Source of the DNA: Solirubrum koreensis
Lineage (GTDB): Bacteria > Bacteroidota > Bacteroidia > Cytophagales > Hymenobacteraceae
DNA: 64,000 nt
Direction of reading: 5' to 3'
Assembly (NCBI RefSeq): GCF_039541855.1
Contig: NZ_BAABHA010000013.1
Coordinates: 62,001-126,000, forward strand
A model generated the notes under the pieces. It made no database searches and was not told where the DNA came from. It saw nothing but the letters and a program-made list of their open reading frames with translations. This document shows, piece after piece, positions 17,005-25,011 of this stretch (its first letter is position 1; every line of letters begins with the position of its first letter). A program made the position numbers and the translations under genes.

Positions 17005-18012
17005 ATGGCACAAAAGGGAAAAAAGAATCTACCGGCGGTCACCGCTGACTTGCCGGCCCTGGCGCTGGCCAACGACCTGGCTGGACAAGTAGCACCCAAC
17101 GTCGGTCGCTACCTGACCATGGGTCTGGAAGGAGCCGAGAATACCCGCTTGGCGTATTCGGCCGACTTACGCAGCTACGAAGCCTTCTGCGCTGCGCACG
17201 ACTTTACAACCTGGCCAGCCGACGTGGCTACGCTTGCCAGCTACGTCGCCCATCTGGCCGACATCCCGCGCAAGCTGGCCACCATCAACCGGCACCTGGC
17301 CGCTATCGAGAAAAACCACCAGCTGCTGGGGCTTCCCTCGGCCATGAGCGCGCCGGCGCTGGACGTGCTGCGTAAAGGTGTGGCCCGGGCCGTGGGCAAA
17401 AAGCAGAAACAGGCCCCGGCCTTTTCGGTGACGCACCTGAAGAAATGCATCAGCGAGCTTGACTTAACCCGGCCCGAAGGCGTACGCGCGCGCGCACTCC
17501 TATTAATAGGCTTCACAGGCGCCTTCCGCCGCTCTGAGTTGATAGCGCTGAATCTGGAAGATATTGAATTAACGGACGCGGCTCTCGTCCTGACGCTGCC
17601 CAAAAGCAAAACCAACCAAACGGGCGAGCTGGAACAGAAAGCCGTGTTTTACGCTTCCAATCCGCTGTTTTGCCCCATTCGGGCCTACAAGGCCTGGGTG
17701 GAGTTGCTGGGTGGCCGCACTGAGGGGCCCGTGTTCGTCTCGCTCGCACGGGGCAAAACCGGGGAAGTGGGCACGCCATCGCGCCGGCGGCTGTCGGACC
17801 GACGGGTAAACTTGCTGGTGAAAGAGCACCTGGGCGAGAAGTACTCTGCGCACTCGCTACGCGCATCCTTCATCACCACGGCCAAACTCAACGGCCAATC
17901 CAACGAATTCATTAAGAACCAGACCAAGCAGAAAACGGATGCCATGATTAGCCGCTATTCCCGGCTCGAAGACATCATCGCCTACAACGCGGCGCACTCA
18001 TTGGGTTTGTAA
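17005..18012 (+). CDS. Tyrosine recombinase / phage-type integrase
   Basis: The 335-residue protein has a SAM-like N-terminal DNA-binding domain (residues about 25-125: NTRLAYSADLRSYEAFC) and a C-terminal catalytic domain with Arg175 (GAFRRSEL), His283-x-x-Arg286 (HSLR) and nucleophile Tyr318 (ISRYSR). The usual Gly-His of the penultimate motif is replaced (NQTKQKTDAM). It performs site-specific strand exchange and probably mobilises part of the accessory region, or serves in plasmid multimer resolution. It stands alone, next to the defence island, with an operator-rich promoter. Confidence 0.9.
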   Translation: MAQKGKKNLPAVTADLPALALANDLAGQVAPNVGRYLTMGLEGAENTRLAYSADLRSYEAFCAAHDFTTWPADVATLASYVAHLADIPRKLATINRHLAAIEKNHQLLGLPSAMSAPALDVLRKGVARAVGKKQKQAPAFSVTHLKKCISELDLTRPEGVRARALLLIGFTGAFRRSELIALNLEDIELTDAALVLTLPKSKTNQTGELEQKAVFYASNPLFCPIRAYKAWVELLGGRTEGPVFVSLARGKTGEVGTPSRRRLSDRRVNLLVKEHLGEKYSAHSLRASFITTAKLNGQSNEFIKNQTKQKTDAMISRYSRLEDIIAYNAAHSLGL

Positions 18013-18036
18013 CTTGGCGCACCTATTATATAAGGT

Positions 18037-18168
18037 ATTGAAAACCTGCTCCAGCCCCGGCACCCACTTAATAATTACCATCAGTCGCAGCTGGAGTTCC
18101 TAGCTGCGCTCCCCGAAGAGCAGCATCTGCAGGGCGGATACTGGGCGTTACATCGTGATGTCGGCTAG
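18037..18168 (+). pseudogene. Decayed copy of the small gene at 14111
   Basis: Translation of 18040-18165 gives ENLLQPRHPLNNYHQSQLE and onward, which parallels EELLQPRHPLDKHHQAQLQ of the gene at 14111. The codon at the start position is ATT instead of ATG, and the similarity ends after about 30 codons at an early TAG (18166-18168). It begins 24 bases after the recombinase stop. The intact gene and this remnant therefore flank the AbiE module 2 plus recombinase block. Confidence 0.6.
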
Positions 18169-18252
18169 TTATAGCCAGCGCTCCTCAACGTCCTAGCTGG
18201 TTGCAGAAAGCAGCTACAAGACCATTAGCACCGATGCTGTTAGGTTGACCAT

Positions 18253-21228
18253 ATGAGTATCATGAATAATGATGAGCGCTTGCTTGATTTGTCAGCAGCA
18301 GCCTATTTCCTCCGAATCACGCCTGAACTACTCGCTGCATATGTCAGGAATGCTCCCAAGAAAGGACATAACAGGCGGTTAGTTACCGTGGAGAAAAATG
18401 GCCAGACATTGTTCCGTCGAGGCGATTTAGAAGCCTTTGATGCTTATTTAAGAGAACCTTGGTCCGTTAGCGCGCACCCGCGGCCAGGGATTCCAGACTA
18501 CATTGTTCAATACCTCGGCGTAGAGTGCGGCGGAAAATGCGCACGATGCGGGGAGGGATTTAAGCTTGAAACAGCTCACATAGAGCCGTATGCAACGAGC
18601 TTATCTCATCATCACCATAATCTGATCCGCCTCTGCTCGCAGTGTCACTCAGAGTTTGATGATACACGTATTCTTCCTCCGGATGAGATCCGCGCGTTGA
18701 AGGACAAACTGATTGAGCAACTCCAGGAACGGTCAGCACGAAGGCTGCAAACGTGGCCAACGGCTGGCTCCTTTATTCCCACGCCGTCTCCTACTTTTAT
18801 TGGCCGCGATTCAGAGGTAAGCAGCCTGGTGGATGCAATTAAACATAAACGCATATTGTGTATTCAGGGGCCTGCGGGAATTGGTAAAACCCAATTAGCC
18901 CTTAACGCCTTGGGTCAATTTCAAAAAAGCACTGCCTCTAAAGTCGTGTGGCTTGAAATAGAAACGATTACAACGATAGCCGATCTTAAACTGCGTATCT
19001 GGTCAGCTCTAACCTCGCATGGAATACAGCCAACGTCATCTCTAACAGAGGTGATGGATGAAGCGGTTGGGCTGATGGCCCTTGATGGCGTAGAAGCTGT
19101 TGCACCTGCACTTCTAGAAGAACTTGAGGACTTCTTCTCACATCTGATTTCACGAACGCGCTTAACAAAACTCCTTTTTACTTCGCAAGTCGAGCTTCTC
19201 AGTATAGAACCTGATTTTATCATTAGCCTTCAACCATTAAGTGAAACCTCAAGTGCTGATTTGCTAAAAGCCCTTATTAGCACCCATCCGCACAACTCCA
19301 ATGATGATGCAAATGCCATTCTCAGACTTCTGGCTTTCTCGGATGGTCATCCCCTTACCATCAAGATAATTGAAGGTTTACTCCGCTTTTTTAAGTCAGC
19401 GCGGGTAGTAGGAGAGCGAGTGGAAAAATATGGGGCGGCAGCCTTAATTAATCCAACTCGTAAGCAGCAAACCAAGGCGACATCGTTGGAAGTATGTCTC
19501 GCTGTAGCATATGAGGCACTTTGTCAAGAAGAACGTAACGTTCTGTTCCTGGTTTCTCATTGCCCAGCTGGATGCCTCGCAGTTATGCTCGAGCGCCCCT
19601 ATGCGTATGGGTTAAGGGACAGCCAAGCCGCCACAGCCGGGCTATCAAGGTGGAATTTGATATACTTTGATTCTGATTGGGCGCCTGGGCAACGTCTGCT
19701 CGCTTTATCACCGATCCGCGCTTATATACAACAGCAGTACAAAGATGATGTAGACACTGCGAACGCCTTATTTTTAGAACTGGCAAATGACCTTGCTATT
19801 CAGGCAGTTGCTATAGAAGAAACTCATACTCAACGAGGTGATGTACGGACTGGCTTCATACGATTTAATCAAGAATTTTTAAATTTTAATTACATATTCG
19901 ATGAGTCAGCGAAACACTCAAAAGTTAATCCCGAATTTCTACAACCGATAGTTGCAATAGCATCTGCTGTCCAGACTTTCTGTTTCTTAAGTGGACTTAC
20001 AGGGCGGGGAATCGAGATCATGCGGGTAGGTGCCGCAGCAGCTGTACAATCGGGCAATCTCTTTCTGGCTTCTGAACTTTTACTACAGCTGATTAGCCTC
20101 GCAATGCATGGCAGGCACAGTGACCAAGTCCAGCAAGTCGTGTCGGAGATTACGCATCTTGCCAATGGCTCAACCGACGTAGGTCTACTGGGCAACGCCG
20201 CAATGGCGCGCGGGCTGTTGGCCAAACACGAAGGTCATCTCCAAGAGGCCGAACAACACTACATCGAAGCTAGCGCATATTTTGAGCAACCACGGCCTGC
20301 CCGGACACGCAATTCCACTGAAAAGGAGAAACACGGAACTTATGGGGATGAACGAATGCTCGCGCTGTCACTTATGGACTTGGCTTTCACATACGAAAAA
20401 ACACTTCGGCAGACAGATGCATTAGAAATGTATCAAAGGGCGCTTTCCCTGATGTTCAAGACAAAAGATAACGTCAACTATGGCTCTGTCTTAAATCAAA
20501 TGGGAAACTGTTACTCGGATTTGGGTGAGCACGAGAAAGCCTGTGAAGCCTACACTGAGGCCTCTATTCGCTTCTACGATATACAGGCTTCAATTCACAT
20601 CGGAACCAGCTTAGGTGAGTTAGGCTACCTCCTGCTCGACTACATTCCGAATGAGCCGGTTGAAAGCATATTATCTTCAGAATTACTCGAAAGTGGCCTT
20701 ATCGATGTCGGAGAAGAGTGTGCCCGTGTCTTTCATATAGAGGTTAACCCATTACCTGCTGCAGAATGTATTCGTTTAATAAGAAAAGTGGTTGGCATAT
20801 CGATCCTCGTCAGCTTTACTCCATATAGCAATCTTCTTGAGGCCTTCAGTGAGCAGTTAAGGCAGGACATGGTTAAACCATTATTAGACCAGTACTTAAA
20901 CGGTAAAAGGGACATGGCGAACGATGGCCTGCCTCTCATGCACCTCGATATTATGAGTTCCTTAATTTATAATATATGGTATTCATGTGAATTATCATTT
21001 GATAACCAGAAGGTAACAATTGCAGATATTGAGCTGTATGCTGAGCTTTGTTATCGCCAAGGTTATCCAGTATGGCAGATGTTTCGCCTTTATGATTGGG
21101 TTACTGCGCATCTGAGCCGTAGACACAAGATTAAAGGCCTTACGGCATCGGTACTTCAGGAAGCAATTGAGAATCACTTTGAAACAGGGACGCCATTTAC
21201 GTTACCGATGTACCCCGCAAAACAATAA
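18253..21228 (+). CDS. HNH nuclease-STAND NTPase-TPR protein, probable Avs-like phage sensor/effector
   Basis: The 991-residue protein has four parts: an N-terminal helix-turn-helix-like segment (about 10-65); an HNH nuclease with zinc cysteines Cys96/Cys99 and Cys128/Cys131 and His109 (ETAHIEPY ... HHHNLIRLC); a STAND/NB-ARC-type NTPase with Walker A GPAGIGKTQ (206-214), Walker B LMALDGVE (about 277) and a GHPL motif; and TPR-like helical repeats from about residue 560. STAND proteins of this layout oligomerise on sensing a ligand with the repeat region and then activate the effector, so an anti-phage role is likely. The gene is visibly AT-richer than its neighbours, suggesting recent acquisition. 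Confidence 0.85.
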   Translation: MSIMNNDERLLDLSAAAYFLRITPELLAAYVRNAPKKGHNRRLVTVEKNGQTLFRRGDLEAFDAYLREPWSVSAHPRPGIPDYIVQYLGVECGGKCARCGEGFKLETAHIEPYATSLSHHHHNLIRLCSQCHSEFDDTRILPPDEIRALKDKLIEQLQERSARRLQTWPTAGSFIPTPSPTFIGRDSEVSSLVDAIKHKRILCIQGPAGIGKTQLALNALGQFQKSTASKVVWLEIETITTIADLKLRIWSALTSHGIQPTSSLTEVMDEAVGLMALDGVEAVAPALLEELEDFFSHLISRTRLTKLLFTSQVELLSIEPDFIISLQPLSETSSADLLKALISTHPHNSNDDANAILRLLAFSDGHPLTIKIIEGLLRFFKSARVVGERVEKYGAAALINPTRKQQTKATSLEVCLAVAYEALCQEERNVLFLVSHCPAGCLAVMLERPYAYGLRDSQAATAGLSRWNLIYFDSDWAPGQRLLALSPIRAYIQQQYKDDVDTANALFLELANDLAIQAVAIEETHTQRGDVRTGFIRFNQEFLNFNYIFDESAKHSKVNPEFLQPIVAIASAVQTFCFLSGLTGRGIEIMRVGAAAAVQSGNLFLASELLLQLISLAMHGRHSDQVQQVVSEITHLANGSTDVGLLGNAAMARGLLAKHEGHLQEAEQHYIEASAYFEQPRPARTRNSTEKEKHGTYGDERMLALSLMDLAFTYEKTLRQTDALEMYQRALSLMFKTKDNVNYGSVLNQMGNCYSDLGEHEKACEAYTEASIRFYDIQASIHIGTSLGELGYLLLDYIPNEPVESILSSELLESGLIDVGEECARVFHIEVNPLPAAECIRLIRKVVGISILVSFTPYSNLLEAFSEQLRQDMVKPLLDQYLNGKRDMANDGLPLMHLDIMSSLIYNIWYSCELSFDNQKVTIADIELYAELCYRQGYPVWQMFRLYDWVTAHLSRRHKIKGLTASVLQEAIENHFETGTPFTLPMYPAKQ

Positions 21229-21595
21229 GCTTACTTGGTCCTAGTGCCTAGCAAAGCCGTTGGCTGCCAACTAAGTGAAGTCAGCACCGAAGAGATGATG
21301 CTTACTTACTTCACGACGCACGCATGGCTAATACAAACAAGTAGGGCAACTGACCTCACCGGCTCTCCAGCCCACTCGCCCTTCACGCTTCTAGGCGCGT
21401 TGGGCTTCACGGCGCAGGTAAACAAGTTAAACCCAGAGCTACATTACGCATGACATGCAAGCCCCGACAGCCGGCCTGTGCAGTGCAGAGAGATGCTACG
21501 CGCTGGCTAGTATCTGGAATAAGGGTCGAGTATTGAGGCCTTGTTATAAAATGGGTCGGCAAACACTATATATTCAAGCAACATAATTGAATATA
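21229..21595. other. Intergenic stretch without a supported gene
   Basis: About 370 bases. A 72-codon open frame (21235-21453) has no recognisable product. The last 60 bases are AT-rich and probably hold the promoter of the HNH gene that starts at 21596. Confidence 0.45.
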
Positions 21596-22696
21596 ATGCA
21601 ACAGTTACCCCAGAGCGACACTGTGAACGTAGCTGCTTTGTCAGCCGTCTTTGCCGATACGACTAATTCCTACAAATTCTATTGGCTGCTGGCCATCCTT
21701 GACTGCTTACGCGATACGGGTAACCCGCGGATGTCCATGCGGGACCTCTCCATGCGCATGCTGGCCAATGTATGGTATCCACTAGATTACTTTAAACTCT
21801 CGTTTGGAAGCCGCGATAGCTTCAAACCTATCGCCGTGTTTGTTTCCCAACACATTGTCGTAGACAATGCGCCCAATGCGCCTGCGCTCCTTAGCCAGCT
21901 ATTGTCCTTGCCTCCGCCCCAGCAGTTAGAGCTCGAGCATTTGGTTAAAAAGCTGATTAAGTGGGTTCCTTATCGCTTTATCCGGCCCATGTTTGCTTCG
22001 GAAGCCCGTGGCCTGCATGATCCCAAAGTCAACGCACTAGTCATAGCGGCTGCTAACGCTTCTACCCGGGCCCCTTACTGGTTTGACGGGGACAGCATCG
22101 TAATGCACGACGCTTGGCTGCAGTATTTCCAACAGCACCAAGCTATTCTGCGCGGGTTCACTTACTGGCATTTGGTGCGCTTCCTACAAAAGAACAACCC
22201 CAACGTCACTGGCCTGACAGAAAAGCTAGAAAAGCCGGGCCTAAGGGATTTGACCGTCGCCAACCGGTTCTGGAAGGGATATTTAACGGCCCACGCAGAG
22301 TTGACCTGCATTTACTCGGGTCAAATTGTGACGACCAGTAATCTAAGCCTAGACCACTTCCTGCCCTGGTCTTTTGTGGCCCACGATCAGCTGTGGAACA
22401 TTATTCCAACGCCTAAGAGCGTAAATTCAGCCAAGAGCAACTGTTTACCCTGCTTGGACAGATACTTCGAGCCCTTCGCTCAACTGCAGTTCGACGCGTT
22501 CCACTTTCACACCGACAAAGGGCACAACAAGCTGTTGGAGGATTATCACCTCCTGTTTGCGCAAGACCTAGCGGCAATTCAACAAATGCCTTACCCTACT
22601 TTCCGGGCTGAGTTGCACCAGCAAATCGCTCCACGCCTTCAAACCGCGCAGAACCTAGGGTTTGCTCATGGGTTTGAGTACGGCACCCGTGGCTAA
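21596..22696 (+). CDS. HNH endonuclease domain protein beside the phosphorothioation cluster
   Basis: The product has 366 residues from the ATG at 21596 (a TTG three codons upstream is in frame). An HNH-like core lies near residues 235-290: a Cys-containing strand (TCIYSGQIV), LDHFLPWSF, DQLWNIIP and NSAKSNCLP. The N-terminal about 220 residues are helical and unassigned. It may be a restriction nuclease working with the phosphorothioation genes that follow, or an independent defence gene. It is convergent with the cysteine desulfurase, 5 bases apart. No known sulfur-binding domain could be recognised. Confidence 0.75.
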   Translation: MQQLPQSDTVNVAALSAVFADTTNSYKFYWLLAILDCLRDTGNPRMSMRDLSMRMLANVWYPLDYFKLSFGSRDSFKPIAVFVSQHIVVDNAPNAPALLSQLLSLPPPQQLELEHLVKKLIKWVPYRFIRPMFASEARGLHDPKVNALVIAAANASTRAPYWFDGDSIVMHDAWLQYFQQHQAILRGFTYWHLVRFLQKNNPNVTGLTEKLEKPGLRDLTVANRFWKGYLTAHAELTCIYSGQIVTTSNLSLDHFLPWSFVAHDQLWNIIPTPKSVNSAKSNCLPCLDRYFEPFAQLQFDAFHFHTDKGHNKLLEDYHLLFAQDLAAIQQMPYPTFRAELHQQIAPRLQTAQNLGFAHGFEYGTRG

Positions 22697-22701
22697 GGCA
22701 A

Positions 22702-23856
22702 TTAGGCAAGCAGCAAGGCAAGTTGCCAATAAGCGGCAATGAGCAGTCCGGCTGCTGTCCGCATTTCTTCGGCCGTTGTGAACCGCCCCAGCCCAAAACG
22801 AACGGTACTAAAAGCATGCTCCCGGCTAAGGCCAATCGCTAGCAGTACCCGCGAAGGCTCTACACTTCCAGACTCACAAGCTGCGCCCGTACTGGCCACT
22901 ACCTCCGGCAAATTAGCCAGCAAGGCTTCTGCATCCAATCCAGTGAAAGTAAGGCTGGTATTGTTGGGAAGTCGTTGTTCTCGCGCTCCATTAACGACAA
23001 TAGACGCTAACTCTTCGCACAAGTGCTTTTCAAATTCATCCCGCAGAGCGGCCGTGCGCTGGTTTTCGGAAGCTAGCTGCTCTGCTGCTAGCTCACTTGC
23101 CACTCCCAGCCCAACAATAAGGGGCACGGGTAAGGTGCCCGACCGTAGTCCACCAGCATGGCCACCGCCGTACATCAGAGGAATCAGTGGCAATTGTAGG
23201 CCGCCTCCTCGAATCCAGAGCGCTCCAATGCCTTTGGGGCCGTACATCTTGTGCCCACTTAGCGAGAGCAAATCCACTCCCAGTTGCGTTACGCCCAGAG
23301 CTATTTTGCCAATGGCCTGTGAGGCATCACAATGCATCAGGGCACCCCGAGTATGAGCCAGTTCGGCTAGCTCCGCTATTGGCTGGATGGTACCGATTTC
23401 GGAATTCGCTGCTTGCACGGAAACCAGCAATGTTTCTTCGGTAATCAGTTCCCGAGCTTGGTCCAACCGCACTCGTCCGGTCTCATCAATCGGCAGATAC
23501 ACCAAGTCCCATCCTAGTTCTGCCAAATGCTCCAAAGGAGCAAGCACGGATTTGTGCTCAATAGCGGTAGTCACCAGTCGGCGTCTAGTCCCTCCCCGTT
23601 GCTCATGGCGACGCGCCGCCCCCAGCAGCGCCAAGTTGTTGCTTTCCGTAGCCCCTGAAGTAAACACTATTTCTTCTGGCTCGCCTCCTAGCAGTGTTGC
23701 AACCTGGGCCTGGGCAGCATCTACGGCCGCGGCCGCCGCCTGGCCAAACCCGTGTGGACTCGACGCATTGCCGTAACCCTCAGAGAAAAAGGGAATCATC
23801 GCTGCTACTACGCGCGGGTCACAGGCTGTTGTGGCATGGTTGTCTAGGTAAATCAT
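22702..23856 (-). CDS. Cysteine desulfurase (IscS/NifS type; SspA/DndA role)
   Basis: From the ATG at 23856 the product has 384 residues. It has the PLP-binding lysine Lys203 in SGHKMYGPKG and the catalytic persulfide Cys327 in TGAACESGS; TSGATESNN and MHCDASQ are typical of class V aminotransferase-fold desulfurases. It removes sulfur from L-cysteine and passes it to an acceptor. Divergent placement right beside the DUF4007-led operon, which contains a PAPS-reductase-like protein, points to the sulfur-supply role called SspA or DndA in DNA phosphorothioation. A housekeeping IscS would normally sit in an isc/suf operon, which is absent here. Confidence 0.9.
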   Translation of the reverse strand: MIYLDNHATTACDPRVVAAMIPFFSEGYGNASSPHGFGQAAAAAVDAAQAQVATLLGGEPEEIVFTSGATESNNLALLGAARRHEQRGGTRRRLVTTAIEHKSVLAPLEHLAELGWDLVYLPIDETGRVRLDQARELITEETLLVSVQAANSEIGTIQPIAELAELAHTRGALMHCDASQAIGKIALGVTQLGVDLLSLSGHKMYGPKGIGALWIRGGGLQLPLIPLMYGGGHAGGLRSGTLPVPLIVGLGVASELAAEQLASENQRTAALRDEFEKHLCEELASIVVNGAREQRLPNNTSLTFTGLDAEALLANLPEVVASTGAACESGSVEPSRVLLAIGLSREHAFSTVRFGLGRFTTAEEMRTAAGLLIAAYWQLALLLA

Positions 23857-24000
23857 CTCGGCAAGTAAGCAACATGGCGGCAATCCTGCTTAATTAGGTG
23901 TAGTTTTGAAGATGGAAGAAGGCACGTTTTTCAAAGAACAAACGAGCCTTCATTGTTTGGGGTACCCATCCAACGCCTACCCGTTGACTAAATATAAATA
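23857..24000. promoter_or_regulatory. Divergent promoter region of the phosphorothioation cluster
   Basis: 144 bases separate the desulfurase start from the DUF4007 start. A TAGTTTTG at 23901-23908 fits the Bacteroidetes -7 consensus for rightward transcription, but no clear -33 TTG is placed correctly, so the assignment is tentative. The gap is the only evident place for control of the whole operon. Confidence 0.35.
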
Positions 24001-25011
24001 ATGCGTTTTAGATTTTCTGGTCACGAAAGCTTCCCGTGCCGTTACACTTGGCTGCCGAAGGCTTACCGGACTATTCACAACAACCCCTTGCTTTTTGCCG
24101 ATGACAACCACGCCATGGTGCAGCTTGGCGTGGGCAAAAACATGGTCAAAGCCATTCGGTTCTGGGTGCAGGCCTTTGGCATTGCCGAGCAACGGCCCGA
24201 AGAGCGGGGCTTGTTCATCACTCCCTTTGGCCACGCCATCTTTCAGCCCGAAGGTGGCCAAGACCCATTTTTAGAGGATGTTCGGACGCTTTGGCTGCTA
24301 CACTGGAAGATATCAACCATCGTTGCCGACCCGCTTTTTGCTTGGTATTTTTTGTTGAACCAGTGGCCCAACCCTGAGTTTTCCCGCACGGAAGTCATCG
24401 AAGCGTTTGGCATTGAGTCAGACCGGATGGACCGTTCGTTGTCGGACTTTACCAAAGAACAGCACTTTGATATTTTTCTGCACACCTACGTGCCGGTACG
24501 CGCCCGCAAGGGCAATGAAATCTTAGAAGAGAGCTTGGATTGCCCGTTAACCGAACTGCAGCTGTTGCTGCCAGCCGGAGAGCGGGCCATGGCCGAACCT
24601 GGTAAGCGGGAGCCGATTTATGCATTTCGACAGGATGGCAAACCCGACATTACCGGCCCGCTACTGGCCTATTGCTTGTTCGACTTTTGGCGCACTCACC
24701 GGCAACAAGAGGAGAGCTTGTCCTTTCGTGACGTGCACGCGCTGCCCGGTAGCGTGGGCCAAATTTTTAAATTATCGCAGCCGGACCTGCAAAGCCGGCT
24801 AAACAAACTGCACCAAGATTCGCAAGAGTTTTTTGAATACCGTGACTCGGCAGCTTTGCCTAAAATTCTGAAACATCGTGATTTAGATGAAGAAATGGAG
24901 GCAAGCCTGTTAATGGGCATTTATGGACAACCGGGCGATGCCTACCATAGGGTCCAGCTTCTGGCAGCGGCCCAACTCATTGTAGCGGAAGAGGAGGTAC
25001 AACATGACTAA
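24001..25011 (+). CDS. DUF4007 family protein (SspB role in DNA phosphorothioation)
   Basis: The 336-residue product starts with the DUF4007 signature FSGHESFPCRYTWLPKAY and VGKNMVKAIRFW. In SspABCD systems SspB, which to my knowledge belongs to this family, nicks DNA so that sulfur can be inserted on one strand. It is the first gene of the operon and overlaps the next gene by 8 bases. Assignment to the SspB role rests on the family signature plus the neighbours (desulfurase and PAPS-reductase-like gene); biochemical nicking is not shown here. Confidence 0.82.
   Translation: MRFRFSGHESFPCRYTWLPKAYRTIHNNPLLFADDNHAMVQLGVGKNMVKAIRFWVQAFGIAEQRPEERGLFITPFGHAIFQPEGGQDPFLEDVRTLWLLHWKISTIVADPLFAWYFLLNQWPNPEFSRTEVIEAFGIESDRMDRSLSDFTKEQHFDIFLHTYVPVRARKGNEILEESLDCPLTELQLLLPAGERAMAEPGKREPIYAFRQDGKPDITGPLLAYCLFDFWRTHRQQEESLSFRDVHALPGSVGQIFKLSQPDLQSRLNKLHQDSQEFFEYRDSAALPKILKHRDLDEEMEASLLMGIYGQPGDAYHRVQLLAAAQLIVAEEEVQHD

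Noticed and set aside
21235..21453. 72-codon open frame between the STAND and HNH genes
   Set aside because: No recognisable product and no supporting spacing or start signal; treated as intergenic.
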